Source of the DNA: Brevundimonas naejangsanensis
Lineage (GTDB): Bacteria > Pseudomonadota > Alphaproteobacteria > Caulobacterales > Caulobacteraceae
Direction of reading: 5' to 3'
DNA: 64,000 nt
NCBI RefSeq assembly: GCF_003627995.1
Contig: NZ_CP032707.1
Location: 2,718,501 to 2,782,500, forward strand
Shown here: one piece after another, positions 56,481 through 64,000 of the stretch
How the letters are laid out: every line of letters starts with the position of its first letter
Position numbering within the stretch: the stretch's first letter is position 1
Notes under the pieces: generated by a model
Told to the model about the DNA's origin: nothing
Database searches by the model: none
The model's input: only the letters and a program-made list of their open reading frames with translations
Program-made: the position numbers and the translations under genes

Positions 56481-57212
56481 ATGAAGATCCTGATCGTGGA
56501 CGATGAGCCCTTGGCGCTGGACCTGCTCCGTGCGCAGCTGGCCCAGATTCCGGACGTCGAAATCGTGGGCGAAGCTAGGGACGGCGATGCGGCCATCGAC
56601 GCAGCCACTCGCCTGCGCCCCGACCTGGTCATCCTTGACATTCACATGCCCTACCGCGACGGGCTGCAGGCTGCGTTCGACCTCAAGGCCGCCCACGGAA
56701 GACACGTCCCGGCTGTCATCTTTTCAACAGCCCATGCCGATCATGCGGTCGACGCCTTCGACCTGGAGGCGGTCGACTATCTGCTCAAGCCTGTGCGCTT
56801 GCATCGTCTGCGCCAGGCGGTCGACCGCGTGCGGTCTCAACAGATGAGGGCGTCAGTCGAGGGTAGCGAACCTGTGCTTGCGCCGACGGGATTCTGGGCC
56901 CCTACGCGCGCTGGGCGTCGCATCCGCGTCATGGAAACGGACATCCTCCGCATCGAGGCGGCGCGCGACCACGTTTTGCTGCACACCGCGCAGCGCAGCT
57001 TCCTGCTGCGCATGACGATGGCCGCCATTGCTCAGCAGATCACCGACCCGCGCCTTGTGCGCGTTCATCGCTCCGCCTTTGTGCGCCTGGATGCCGTTCG
57101 CACGATAATCCGCCGCGCCAAGTCCTTCGCCCTGGAACTGTTCGACGGCACGATCGTGCCGGTCAGCATCAGGCACAGAGCTGTACTAGACCGAATGACT
57201 GCGGCCGACTGA
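56481..57212 (+). CDS. LytTR-family response regulator
   Basis: 243 residues: receiver domain (VDDEP near 8, phospho-Asp in VILDIHMPYRDG near 55, Lys in LLKPVRL near 104) and a C-terminal LytTR DNA-binding domain (RIRVMETDILRIEAARDHVL, LVRVHRSAFVRLDAVRTI). It binds direct repeats and regulates by looping a promoter. An upstream TTG at 56475 is in frame, but ATG 56481 follows the AGGGGGGG site and is preferred. Partner of the LytS kinase; a LytTR target may be the ricin-fold operon, but no direct repeat was found. Confidence 0.93.
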   Translation: MKILIVDDEPLALDLLRAQLAQIPDVEIVGEARDGDAAIDAATRLRPDLVILDIHMPYRDGLQAAFDLKAAHGRHVPAVIFSTAHADHAVDAFDLEAVDYLLKPVRLHRLRQAVDRVRSQQMRASVEGSEPVLAPTGFWAPTRAGRRIRVMETDILRIEAARDHVLLHTAQRSFLLRMTMAAIAQQITDPRLVRVHRSAFVRLDAVRTIIRRAKSFALELFDGTIVPVSIRHRAVLDRMTAAD

Positions 57213-57444
57213 CCACTTGACGACCTTCGGGTTCCCCGCGACGCCCCATCATCAGCGCCCCGCGTTCCCCACCTAGGTTTTCCGAAATCAAGCCGGCCGA
57301 TTACCTGACCTGGTCCCAGCAGTCGAAGTCACGTCAAGGTGCGAACGGCCGCGCTCGCAAGGGGCGCTGAACTGCCCATATGCAGTCTGTCGATCAAAAA
57401 CCGACCAGCGGCTGGCTTACTGTGCGGCCGAAAAATGGAAGGTC

Positions 57445-57582
57445 ATGATGGCGCTCCCTGCGACCAGCACTCCTCAATCGGGCAATATGAGCGGCCTCGC
57501 CACCAGGGTGGGTTCAGGTCTCGCCGTGCTCCTGGCGGCGGCCGTCGTGTCCTGCTCGTCCATGGTCAACAACTGGACGTGA
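57445..57582 (+). CDS. Very small lipoprotein (45 aa)
   Basis: Short ORF: the ATG pair at 57445/57448 follows GGAAGG. The product has a 13-residue N-terminal extension (MALPATSTPQSGN), then LATRVGSGLAVLLAAAVVSCSSMVNNWT. The hydrophobic segment followed by VVSC is a lipobox, so a mature lipopeptide of about 10 residues (CSSMVNNWT) would be made; an internal ATG at 57487 gives the classical 31-residue form. It is the type of entericidin-like or regulatory small lipoprotein found in Caulobacterales. Lies between the LytTR gene and the 64-residue gene. Confidence 0.6.
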   Translation: MMALPATSTPQSGNMSGLATRVGSGLAVLLAAAVVSCSSMVNNWT

Positions 57583-57737
57583 TACAGCCTCCACGAAAAC
57601 CACGCCAAAGATAGGCGACATCGTCACCATCTTTCCGCCCCGGGAAGCTTCACGTCCGGCCGTCTCCTCCGGCACCACAGGCCAACCTGCCCGGCGGGGA
57701 AAACAAGCCCCAGCCTCCAGCGAGAGAAGGGATTCCC

Positions 57738-57932
57738 ATGCCCATTACCCACATCGTCGAGCGAGCCTTCCAGATCGCGGAAAGCGATCCTGCCTGCTTG
57801 AAGGTAGGCGACATCACCGCCGCCCTGGCGATTGAAGGCTACGGCTCAATCGATCGGTTTCATCTCGATGGGAATGTCATACGCGCCCAGTTGCGGAAAC
57901 GCATCGCCCTGCGCCTAGCCAAGTCTGCATGA
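57738..57932 (+). CDS. Small hypothetical protein
   Basis: 64 residues: MPITHIVERAFQIAESDPACLKVGDITAALAIEG, then YGSIDRFHLDGNVIRAQLRK (helical ends). The mid-part resembles a helix-turn-helix-like or ribbon fold, not assigned. GAGAAGGG lies 6-8 bases before the ATG. No family recognised. Confidence 0.6.
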   Translation: MPITHIVERAFQIAESDPACLKVGDITAALAIEGYGSIDRFHLDGNVIRAQLRKRIALRLAKSA

Positions 57933-58001
57933 GGCAAGCCCGAGCCCCCAAAACTGACATCCCTTTACTTGGCCACTCAAGACGCGCGTGACATCGCGTC
58001 C

Positions 58002-58397
58002 CTACTCAGTCGTCGTTCCGTCGAAGTGCTCTTCGCTGGCCTCGGCTTCCGCCTTGGTTGCCCGCACGATCCCATCCTTATGATCCGGCGGGCCGTAGAC
58101 GGTATAGAGGCTCAGTGACTCCTCGCCGGTGTTGACGACGTTGTGGCGGGCGCCCGCCGGCACGATGATCGCGTCATCAGCTTTGATCGCCGTCCGCTGG
58201 CCGTCGATCCAGACTTCGCCTGCCCCCTTCTCGATGCGAAAGAATTGGTCGTGGTCGTCGTGGACCTCCTCGCCGATTTCCTCGCCCGGTCGCAGGGCCA
58301 TGAGGACCAGTTGCAGGTGCTTGCCGGTGTAAAGCACCCGCCGGAAGTCCGTGTTCTCCACCGTCAGCCGGTCGATGTCGTCGACAAAACCCTTCAT
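58002..58397 (-). CDS. Cupin domain protein
   Basis: 131 residues, single cupin barrel: motif 1 GEEIGEEVHDDHDQFFRIEKGAGEVW (His, Asp/His and Glu ligands near residue 43-60) and motif 2 VPAGARHNVVNTG near 83. The PGEEIGEEVHDDHDQF form is typical of small stress-linked cupins that may act on sugars or phenolics. GGAG six bases before ATG 58397. Between ppsA and the 64-residue gene; strand shared with ppsA, 130 bp apart. Confidence 0.88.
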   Translation of the reverse strand: MKGFVDDIDRLTVENTDFRRVLYTGKHLQLVLMALRPGEEIGEEVHDDHDQFFRIEKGAGEVWIDGQRTAIKADDAIIVPAGARHNVVNTGEESLSLYTVYGPPDHKDGIVRATKAEAEASEEHFDGTTTE

Positions 58398-58527
58398 CGC
58401 ACTCTCCTGATTTCCGTCTGAAAACGCTATCACCGCAACCCGTCTGTAGCCATTCATCCCTCCGACGAACCAGCCGCCGGCGAGCGCTGCATGATGCATA
58501 AGGGCACGCCCCAGGTCATCCGTTCCG

Positions 58528-60936
58528 TCACGCCCGAGACCCGACGCGTTCAGCCTGCAGAACGGCTTCAAGCGTGCGCCCGAGGCTCTGGGGATTGACG
58601 CTGATGGAGTCGACGCCCAGGTCGGTCAGGAAGACCGCGACCTCCGGATAGGTCGCCGGCGCCTCGCCGCAGATTCCCACGTGACGGCCGTTGCGGTGTG
58701 CGCCCACGACGGCCTGGCGCAACATTTCGAGCACGCCGGGATCCCGTTCGTCGAAGTCGAAGGCCACCACTTCGGAGTCACGGTCGACGCCCAGCAGCAG
58801 TTGGGTGAGATCGTTCGAGCCGATCGAAAACCCGTCGAACAGCTTGGCGAAGGCGTCGATCTGGATCACGTTGTTGGGAATCTCGCACATGACATAGACC
58901 TCGAGCCCGTCCCTGCCCCGCTCCAGGCCGCTGGCCGCCATCGCCTGCAGCACGGCCCCGGCTTCTTCCAGGCGCCGGCAGAAGGGGACCATCACCTTGA
59001 GGTTCGTCAGGCCGAAGTCCCGGCGAACGCGAGCGAGGGCCTCGCATTCCAGCACAAAACCGTCGGCATAAAGCGGATGAGCGTAGCGCGATGCGCCCCG
59101 GAAACCGAGCATCGGGTTCTCCTCGACCGGCTCGAAGGCCGCCCCGCCGAGCAGCCTGGCGTATTCGTTCGTCTTGAAATCCGACAGCCGCACGATGACC
59201 GGACGCGGATAGAAGGCCGCCGCGATCATCGCTACGCCCTCGACAAGGGTTTCCACGAAATAGTCCCGCGCAGAGGCGTGGGACTTGGCGAGCCGCGCGA
59301 TCGTCGCCCTGTCGCGAACCGAGGTGACGCGCTCGGGGTGCGCGGCGGCCATGGGATGAAGCCTGATCCGCTCACCGATGATGAACTCCAGCCGCGCCAG
59401 GCCGACCCCCGCGCTCGGCAGCCGGGCGGCGTGAAGGGCCTGATCCGGATGCGCCAGGTTCAGCATGATGTCGGTCTTCGGCTGGATCAGAGCCGCGCCC
59501 TCGAGCCGCTCGACGGCGAAGGCGACGTCGCCTTGATAAACATGACCCGTCTCGCCTTCGCAGCAGGCGACGGTCACCCGGCTCCCGGAGATCAGCCGTC
59601 GGGTCGCATCCCCCGTCCCCACGACCGCCGGCACCCCCAGTTCACGGGCGACGATGGCGGCATGGCAGGTGCGTCCGCCCCGATCCGTGACGATCGCCGC
59701 CGCCTGTTTCATCACCGGCTCCCAGTCCGGGCTGGTGGAGGTGGCGACCAGAACGTCGCCGGGCGCGCACGATTTCAGGTCCGCGTCGCTGCGGATCATC
59801 CGGACGACCCCGCTGGCCGCCTTCTCGCCGACCGCCTTGCCTGACGTCAGCAACTCGCCCTTGCCGGTCAGCCTGTAGGTCTCGATCTCAGCCCCAAGAC
59901 GCGACGCGACCGTCTCGGGCCTCGCCTGAACGATATAGAGCCGCCCATCATCCGCGTCCTTGGCCCATTCGATGTCCATCGGCGTCGCCCGCCCGGCCCG
60001 CGCAGAGTAGTGATCCTCGATCTTCAGGGCCACGTCGGCCAGTTGCAGCACCTCCACATCCGTAAGGCAGAACCGCGCCCGTTCGGTTTGCGAGGTTCTC
60101 CGCGTTGCCAGTCCTCGCGCCTTGCCGCCACGTCGCCAGGTCATGCGCGCCTGTTTGGCGCCCAGGCTGCGGCTCAGCACTCGCCTGAAGCCTTGCCGGA
60201 AGGTCGGCTTGTGGATGTAGAATTCGTCCGGATCGACTCGCCCCTGCACGATGCTCTCGCCAAGGCCGTAGACGCCGGTGACATAGACCACGTCGCGAAA
60301 GCCGCTTTCGGTGTCGAGGGTGAAGATCACGCCGCTCGAGGCCTGATCGGCGCGCGCCATCCGCATCACGGCGACGGAGAGAGCGACCTTGAAATGGTCG
60401 AAGCCGTTGTCGTTTCGATAGACGATGGCCCGATCGGTGAAGATGGAGGCGAAACAGCGACGACAGGCCTCCACCAGGTCTTCATCACCCCGCACGTGCA
60501 GGAAGCTTTCATGCTGGCCGGCGAAGCTCGCCGTAGGCAGGTCTTCGGCCGTCGCCGAACTGCGCACGGCGACGGTCACGTCCTCCCCACATTGGTCCAG
60601 CAAGCGATGATAGGCGCCGAGGATCTGGCGGCGGAGCGCGTCGCCGCCGGTCGCCGCATAGACGATCTCGCGCGCCTTGGCCGCCGCGACCTGCAAGGCC
60701 CCGATGTCGCCCGCATCCGCGCCCGTGAGCAGGGCCTTCAGTTGCGGCAGGACCGCGGCGGCGTCAAGAGCGTCGCGATAGGCGTCGGCGGTGATCGCGA
60801 AGCCTTGGGGAACCGTCACGGCCTCGCCACCGAGCAGTTGCGCGAGTTCGCCCAGCGAGGCGGTCTTGCCGCCGACCAGCGGCACGTCCTCCAGACCCAG
60901 GCTGTCGAACCAACGGACGTAGTCCTTGATTGTCAT
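58528..60936 (-). CDS. ppsA: Phosphoenolpyruvate synthase
   Basis: 802 residues; converts pyruvate plus ATP to phosphoenolpyruvate, AMP and phosphate during gluconeogenesis. N-terminal ATP-grasp domain with VPLVGGKTASLGE and VAVRSSATAEDLPTASFAGQ; central swivelling domain with the phospho-His in GGRTCHAAIVAREL near residue 422; C-terminal TIM barrel with PMLGFRG and SIGSNDLTQLLLGVDRDS. Start ATG 60936, stop 58528. The alcohol dehydrogenase gene is 8 bp upstream, so they are an operon for lactate/alcohol-to-sugar flux. Confidence 0.96.
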   Translation of the reverse strand: MTIKDYVRWFDSLGLEDVPLVGGKTASLGELAQLLGGEAVTVPQGFAITADAYRDALDAAAVLPQLKALLTGADAGDIGALQVAAAKAREIVYAATGGDALRRQILGAYHRLLDQCGEDVTVAVRSSATAEDLPTASFAGQHESFLHVRGDEDLVEACRRCFASIFTDRAIVYRNDNGFDHFKVALSVAVMRMARADQASSGVIFTLDTESGFRDVVYVTGVYGLGESIVQGRVDPDEFYIHKPTFRQGFRRVLSRSLGAKQARMTWRRGGKARGLATRRTSQTERARFCLTDVEVLQLADVALKIEDHYSARAGRATPMDIEWAKDADDGRLYIVQARPETVASRLGAEIETYRLTGKGELLTSGKAVGEKAASGVVRMIRSDADLKSCAPGDVLVATSTSPDWEPVMKQAAAIVTDRGGRTCHAAIVARELGVPAVVGTGDATRRLISGSRVTVACCEGETGHVYQGDVAFAVERLEGAALIQPKTDIMLNLAHPDQALHAARLPSAGVGLARLEFIIGERIRLHPMAAAHPERVTSVRDRATIARLAKSHASARDYFVETLVEGVAMIAAAFYPRPVIVRLSDFKTNEYARLLGGAAFEPVEENPMLGFRGASRYAHPLYADGFVLECEALARVRRDFGLTNLKVMVPFCRRLEEAGAVLQAMAASGLERGRDGLEVYVMCEIPNNVIQIDAFAKLFDGFSIGSNDLTQLLLGVDRDSEVVAFDFDERDPGVLEMLRQAVVGAHRNGRHVGICGEAPATYPEVAVFLTDLGVDSISVNPQSLGRTLEAVLQAERVGSRA

Positions 60937-60944
60937 GTCAGTGC

Positions 60945-61946
60945 CTAGATCCGACCGGGAACCAGAACGCCGGCGCCGGAAAAGGCGCCGCGCCGCAGGT
61001 CGTCGAGCGCCTGATTGGCCTGGGACAGCGGATAGGTCGTCACATGCGCCCGAACGCCCGCAAGAACCGCGCGGGGCAGATAGTCCCTCCCGTCCTGGCG
61101 CGTCAGATTGGCGACAGAGACCAGCCGCCGTTCTTCCCAGAGCAGGGCGTAAGGAAAGGCCGGAATATCGGTCATATGGATGCCGCCGCAGACGACGACG
61201 CCGCCCTTGCGCACGGCGCGAAGCGCGATGGGAACGAGATCGCCGACCGGAGCGAAGATGACGGCCGCGTCCAGGGGCATGGGCGGCGCAGCGCCGGAAC
61301 CGCCCGCCCAGACGCAGCCCAGCGCCAGAGCCAGATCCTGGGCGGCCGTGTCGCCGTCGCGCGTGAAGGCATAGACGGACTGGCCCTCGAAGATCGCCAG
61401 CTGCGCCAGCAGATGCGCCGCCGCGCCGAAGCCGTAGAGCCCCAGATGGCGCACGGGCCGATCAGCGCAGGCCTTGCGCCAGGCCCGAAATCCGATCAGG
61501 CCGGCGCACAACAGGGGAGCGACCTCCACGTCGCTCAGGGACGGCGGAATGGGCAGACAGAAGTCAGCCCAGGCGATCATCGTGTCCGCATAGCCCCCGT
61601 CGCGAGTCCAGCCATTAAAGGCAGGATCGTCACAGAGATTTTCCTCGCCTTCCCGGCAGTAACGGCACCGGCCGCAGCTTTTGGCCAGCCACATCGCCCC
61701 GACACGGTCGCCGACCCGGATGCTCGCCACCTGCGGGCCCACGGCGTCCACCACGCCGACGACTTCGTGGCCGGGAATGATCGGCCGATGTCGCGGCGGC
61801 AGGTCGCCGTCGACGACATGCAGATCGGTGCGACACACGCCGGAGGCCCTGACGCGCAGTCGAATCTCGCCCGGGCCAGGCGTGGGATCCGGGCGGACCT
61901 CTTCGACGAGCTGGGAGCCGGGAGCGGACAGGGACATGGCGATCAT
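60945..61946 (-). CDS. Zinc-dependent alcohol dehydrogenase
   Basis: 333 residues, MDR superfamily. Catalytic zinc ligands [14 protein letters not shown] (Cys near residue 36) and GHEVVGVV (His-Glu); structural zinc lobe [17 protein letters not shown] (four Cys near 90-105); cofactor region [13 protein letters not shown] in place of the usual GxGxxG, so coenzyme preference (NAD or NADP) is uncertain. It oxidises short primary alcohols. Start ATG 61946 ([11 protein letters not shown]) fits the family; GTG at 62012 has an AGAAGG site but adds an unusual N-terminus. First gene of the ppsA operon. Confidence 0.9.
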   Translation of the reverse strand: MIAMSLSAPGSQLVEEVRPDPTPGPGEIRLRVRASGVCRTDLHVVDGDLPPRHRPIIPGHEVVGVVDAVGPQVASIRVGDRVGAMWLAKSCGRCRYCREGEENLCDDPAFNGWTRDGGYADTMIAWADFCLPIPPSLSDVEVAPLLCAGLIGFRAWRKACADRPVRHLGLYGFGAAAHLLAQLAIFEGQSVYAFTRDGDTAAQDLALALGCVWAGGSGAAPPMPLDAAVIFAPVGDLVPIALRAVRKGGVVVCGGIHMTDIPAFPYALLWEERRLVSVANLTRQDGRDYLPRAVLAGVRAHVTTYPLSQANQALDDLRRGAFSGAGVLVPGRI

Positions 61947-62072
61947 CAGCCGACGATCCGACCACGGCGCGTCGCGGACGTCCTTGACCGTCGTCAAGGC
62001 AGCGCAGCGCACGCCCTTCTACATCATTCTGCGGCGGCCAGCCGCGCCGGCCGATCTAGGGGAAGCCCCGCT

Positions 62073-62801
62073 TTGAGCGAAAGGGTGAGCGTCAAAACAC
62101 CAAAGGTGCGGGCGTTGATCCTGGATGTGGATGGCGTTCTGCTGGCGTCGCCGCATGAGCAGGCCTGGCGTGACGCCCTGACGGGGCTGGCGGATCCCGG
62201 TCGTTTCACCACCCAGCTGTACCAAGACCAGGTGGCGGGAAAACCGCGCGCCGAAGGTGCGCTCTCCGCCCTCAGGGCGCTCGGCGTCGCCGACGCGCAG
62301 GACCAGGCGCCCGCCTACGCCGTTCGCAAGCAGGCGCGACTGGAGGCCTTGATTCAGGCGGGAGGCGTCCGAGCCTTTCCTGACGGCCTGCGGTTCGTCG
62401 AGCGCGCCGCGGCGGCGGGCCTGCCCATGGCGGTCGTTTCGGCCTCGCGGAACGCCGACGCCATGCTGAGGGTCTGTAAACGTCTGGACGGAGGCGCCCT
62501 GCTGGACCGGTTCGCGGTGAATCTGAACGGACGCGATGAAGGACCGGGCAAGCCGGATCCCTGGATCATCCTGCGCGCCTCAGATGAGTTGAAGACGCCG
62601 CCGCAGGCCTGCCTGGTCGTGGAGGACGCGACGGCGGGCATTCAGGCGGCGCGGGCGGCCGGCGCCCTGGCTCTGGGCCTGGCGCGGCTGAACGACGCCG
62701 CCGGCCTGCGCACCGCAGGGGCGCACCGCGTCGTCGCCAGCCTCGACGACATCGCCATCGACGATCTGACGACGGGCCATTGGACGGAGTCTGCATCATG
62801 A
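62073..62801 (+). CDS. HAD-superfamily phosphatase, beta-phosphoglucomutase-like
   Basis: About 242 residues. Motif [13 protein letters not shown] (two Asp near residue 20), motif II Ser in VVSASRN near residue 126, motif III Lys in PGKPDPW near 160, motif [18 protein letters not shown] near 180. Helical cap residues 35-100. Next to a GH65 phosphorylase, so it probably interconverts beta-glucose 1-phosphate and glucose 6-phosphate. TTG at 62073 has GGGGAA eight bases upstream; GTG 62085 in the same frame is an alternative. ATGA overlap with the next gene. Confidence 0.85.
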   Translation: MSERVSVKTPKVRALILDVDGVLLASPHEQAWRDALTGLADPGRFTTQLYQDQVAGKPRAEGALSALRALGVADAQDQAPAYAVRKQARLEALIQAGGVRAFPDGLRFVERAAAAGLPMAVVSASRNADAMLRVCKRLDGGALLDRFAVNLNGRDEGPGKPDPWIILRASDELKTPPQACLVVEDATAGIQAARAAGALALGLARLNDAAGLRTAGAHRVVASLDDIAIDDLTTGHWTESAS

Positions 62802-64000
62802 GCGACCTGTCGATCCCGGAGGGAATGTTTGCGCCCTTCCCTGATCCGACCTGGCGCTTGTCAGAGAGCGGATACGATCCCCTTCGTGAAAGCAGCCGAG
62901 AGACGCGCTTCGCCATCAGCAACGGTCATCTCGGCGTCAGGGGCGAGCGCGCCTTCACCCGGGGCCGGCTATGGGTGACGCCCGCGCGCACCTATGTGGC
63001 CGGTCTTTTCGACCGGACCGGCGAGGCTGGCGGCGTGCCGGTCCTCCTGCCCGCGGCCGACTGGCTTCAGGTCCAGGTTCATGTGGCCGGAGTCCGCTTC
63101 GTCGAGGAACCGGCCGACGTGCCCTCTCACACGATGGATCTGGACATGCGGCGAGGGCTCGTCCTCAGCGACTGCATACACGGCGCGGGCGCCCTGCGCA
63201 TGCGTGTCCGAACCCTTCGCCTTGTCTCGCTCAGCGATCGCGAGGTCGGACTCCAACTGATCCGCATGGACGTTCTCGAAGGCGAGGAGGCGATCGCGCT
63301 GGAGGCCTCGCTCGAAGGGGTCAATCACGACCTGACGCCGCAATCTGCGCTGCCGGACCTCATGACCTGGCGGACGCGCAGGTCAGGGATCGCCCTGGCC
63401 ATCGCGGCGGCAGCCTCGCTGAAGATCGACGGGGAGGCCTCTCCGCCGAGCCAGGCAGGGCCGCTCCGATCGTCCTGGGCCTGGGCGACCCGACCGGGAC
63501 AGGTCGTGGAGTTCGAACGCATTGTCAGCGTGGCCCGCTCCAGGGGCGACGGCGACGCCGCCACGACGGCGCGCTCCGCCCTTCGGCGCGCCCGCGACCG
63601 CGGCGCGGCGGGCGTGGCGGCGGATCATGAAGCGTCCTGGTCGCAACGCTGGGCCTGCAGCGCCGTCGAGGTCGACGGCGACGCCGACGCGCAGCGCGCC
63701 CTGCGTTTCGCCGCCTATCATCTCAACAGCGCCGCCAACCCCGCCGACGACCGGGTTTCCATCGGCGCGCGGGCGCTCACGGGCGGCGACTACGGCGGAC
63801 ACGTCTTCTGGGACACGGAGATCTTCCTGCTTCCCTTCTATTGCCACACCTGGCCGGAGGCGGCGCGAGCCCTGCTGATGTACCGTTTCCACGGGCTGGA
63901 CGCGGCCCGGGCCAAGGCCGCGTCTCTGGGCTGGACCGGGGCGCTCTACGCCTGGGAGTCGGCCGGCGACGGCGAGGAGGCGACGCCCCCTTACGCCATA
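62798..64000 (+). CDS. Glycoside hydrolase family 65 phosphorylase (3'-truncated)
   Basis: 401 codons open to the window end. The N-terminal beta-sandwich starts [20 protein letters not shown] and carries the family motif FAISNGHLGVRGERAF near residue 43. A middle sandwich follows, then the (alpha/alpha)6 barrel with GGHVFWDTEIFLLPF near residue 333. GH65 enzymes phosphorolyse alpha-glucosides such as trehalose, maltose or kojibiose to beta-glucose 1-phosphate and glucose; catalytic Glu and the phosphate-binding His region lie beyond the end. It overlaps the HAD gene by 4 bp (ATGA), a typical pairing with beta-phosphoglucomutase. Substrate not determinable from this part. Confidence 0.9.
   Translation, partial: MSDLSIPEGMFAPFPDPTWRLSESGYDPLRESSRETRFAISNGHLGVRGERAFTRGRLWVTPARTYVAGLFDRTGEAGGVPVLLPAADWLQVQVHVAGVRFVEEPADVPSHTMDLDMRRGLVLSDCIHGAGALRMRVRTLRLVSLSDREVGLQLIRMDVLEGEEAIALEASLEGVNHDLTPQSALPDLMTWRTRRSGIALAIAAAASLKIDGEASPPSQAGPLRSSWAWATRPGQVVEFERIVSVARSRGDGDAATTARSALRRARDRGAAGVAADHEASWSQRWACSAVEVDGDADAQRALRFAAYHLNSAANPADDRVSIGARALTGGDYGGHVFWDTEIFLLPFYCHTWPEAARALLMYRFHGLDAARAKAASLGWTGALYAWESAGDGEEATPPYAI

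Noticed and set aside
62971..63630. 219-codon plus-strand ORF in another frame of the GH65 gene
   Set aside because: The GH65 frame from 62798 is open to the window end and carries the family motifs; this one is Arg/Gly-rich noise.

Overview
The window is about 64 kb of high-GC chromosome with the gene content and order of an alphaproteobacterium, most likely Caulobacterales and probably Brevundimonas-like. Reasons: the surE-pcm-nlpD type cluster beside serS, secF-secD-yajC, bolA-dnaJ-cobS, an Atm1-type exporter, dense GC-rich coding with ATGA start/stop overlaps, and the alphaproteobacterial CTTCTCCCC...GGGGAGAAG palindromic repeats. The genus is an inference; no rRNA is present.

1-31 kb is mainly core genome. 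It holds uvrA (5' end missing), two paralogous membrane proteins, trmFO, a divergent MFS/MarR pair with its operator, a sulfide/persulfide detoxification cluster (TauE/SafE exporter, rhodanese, SqrR/BigR-type ArsR repressor, persulfide dioxygenase), a phytoene-synthase-like protein, a PuuD-like membrane protein, secF-secD-yajC, a degenerate LytM/NlpD lipoprotein, pcm, surE, serS, a cytochrome b561-YceI fusion with a YceI lipoprotein, mutL, a low-Mr phosphatase, a kelch protein, a YjhX-like toxin, rsmD, an RluB-type synthase, tadA, aroB-aroK and xerD.

31-47 kb: a HicB/HicA-like module, accA, a response regulator with an overlapping partner of unknown function, an Atm1-type ABC exporter, threonine aldolase, an MscS channel, a cisplatin-response-type DNA ligase, a hybrid histidine kinase, bolA-dnaJ-cobS with an Ohr peroxidase, then a 710-bp unassigned stretch between two 144-bp direct repeats where cobT would be expected, then ctaA and two small membrane proteins.

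47-64 kb is more accessory: a metal-binding-domain/M23 protein coupled to a GlxA-type regulator, an alpha/beta hydrolase, an ArsR autorepressor with a membrane partner, a TraB/GumN protein, small orphan genes, a ricin-fold secreted protein with an NVVAAGG-repeat tail, a LytS/LytTR two-component pair, a tiny lipoprotein missed by length cut-offs, a cupin, and a carbon-metabolism group (alcohol dehydrogenase, PEP synthase, HAD phosphatase, GH65 phosphorylase running off the end).

Two core genes, surE and mutL, are each one base short in a C/G homopolymer. This points to residual assembly indels, or less likely real lesions. No rRNA, tRNA, CRISPR array, prophage or transposase was recognised.
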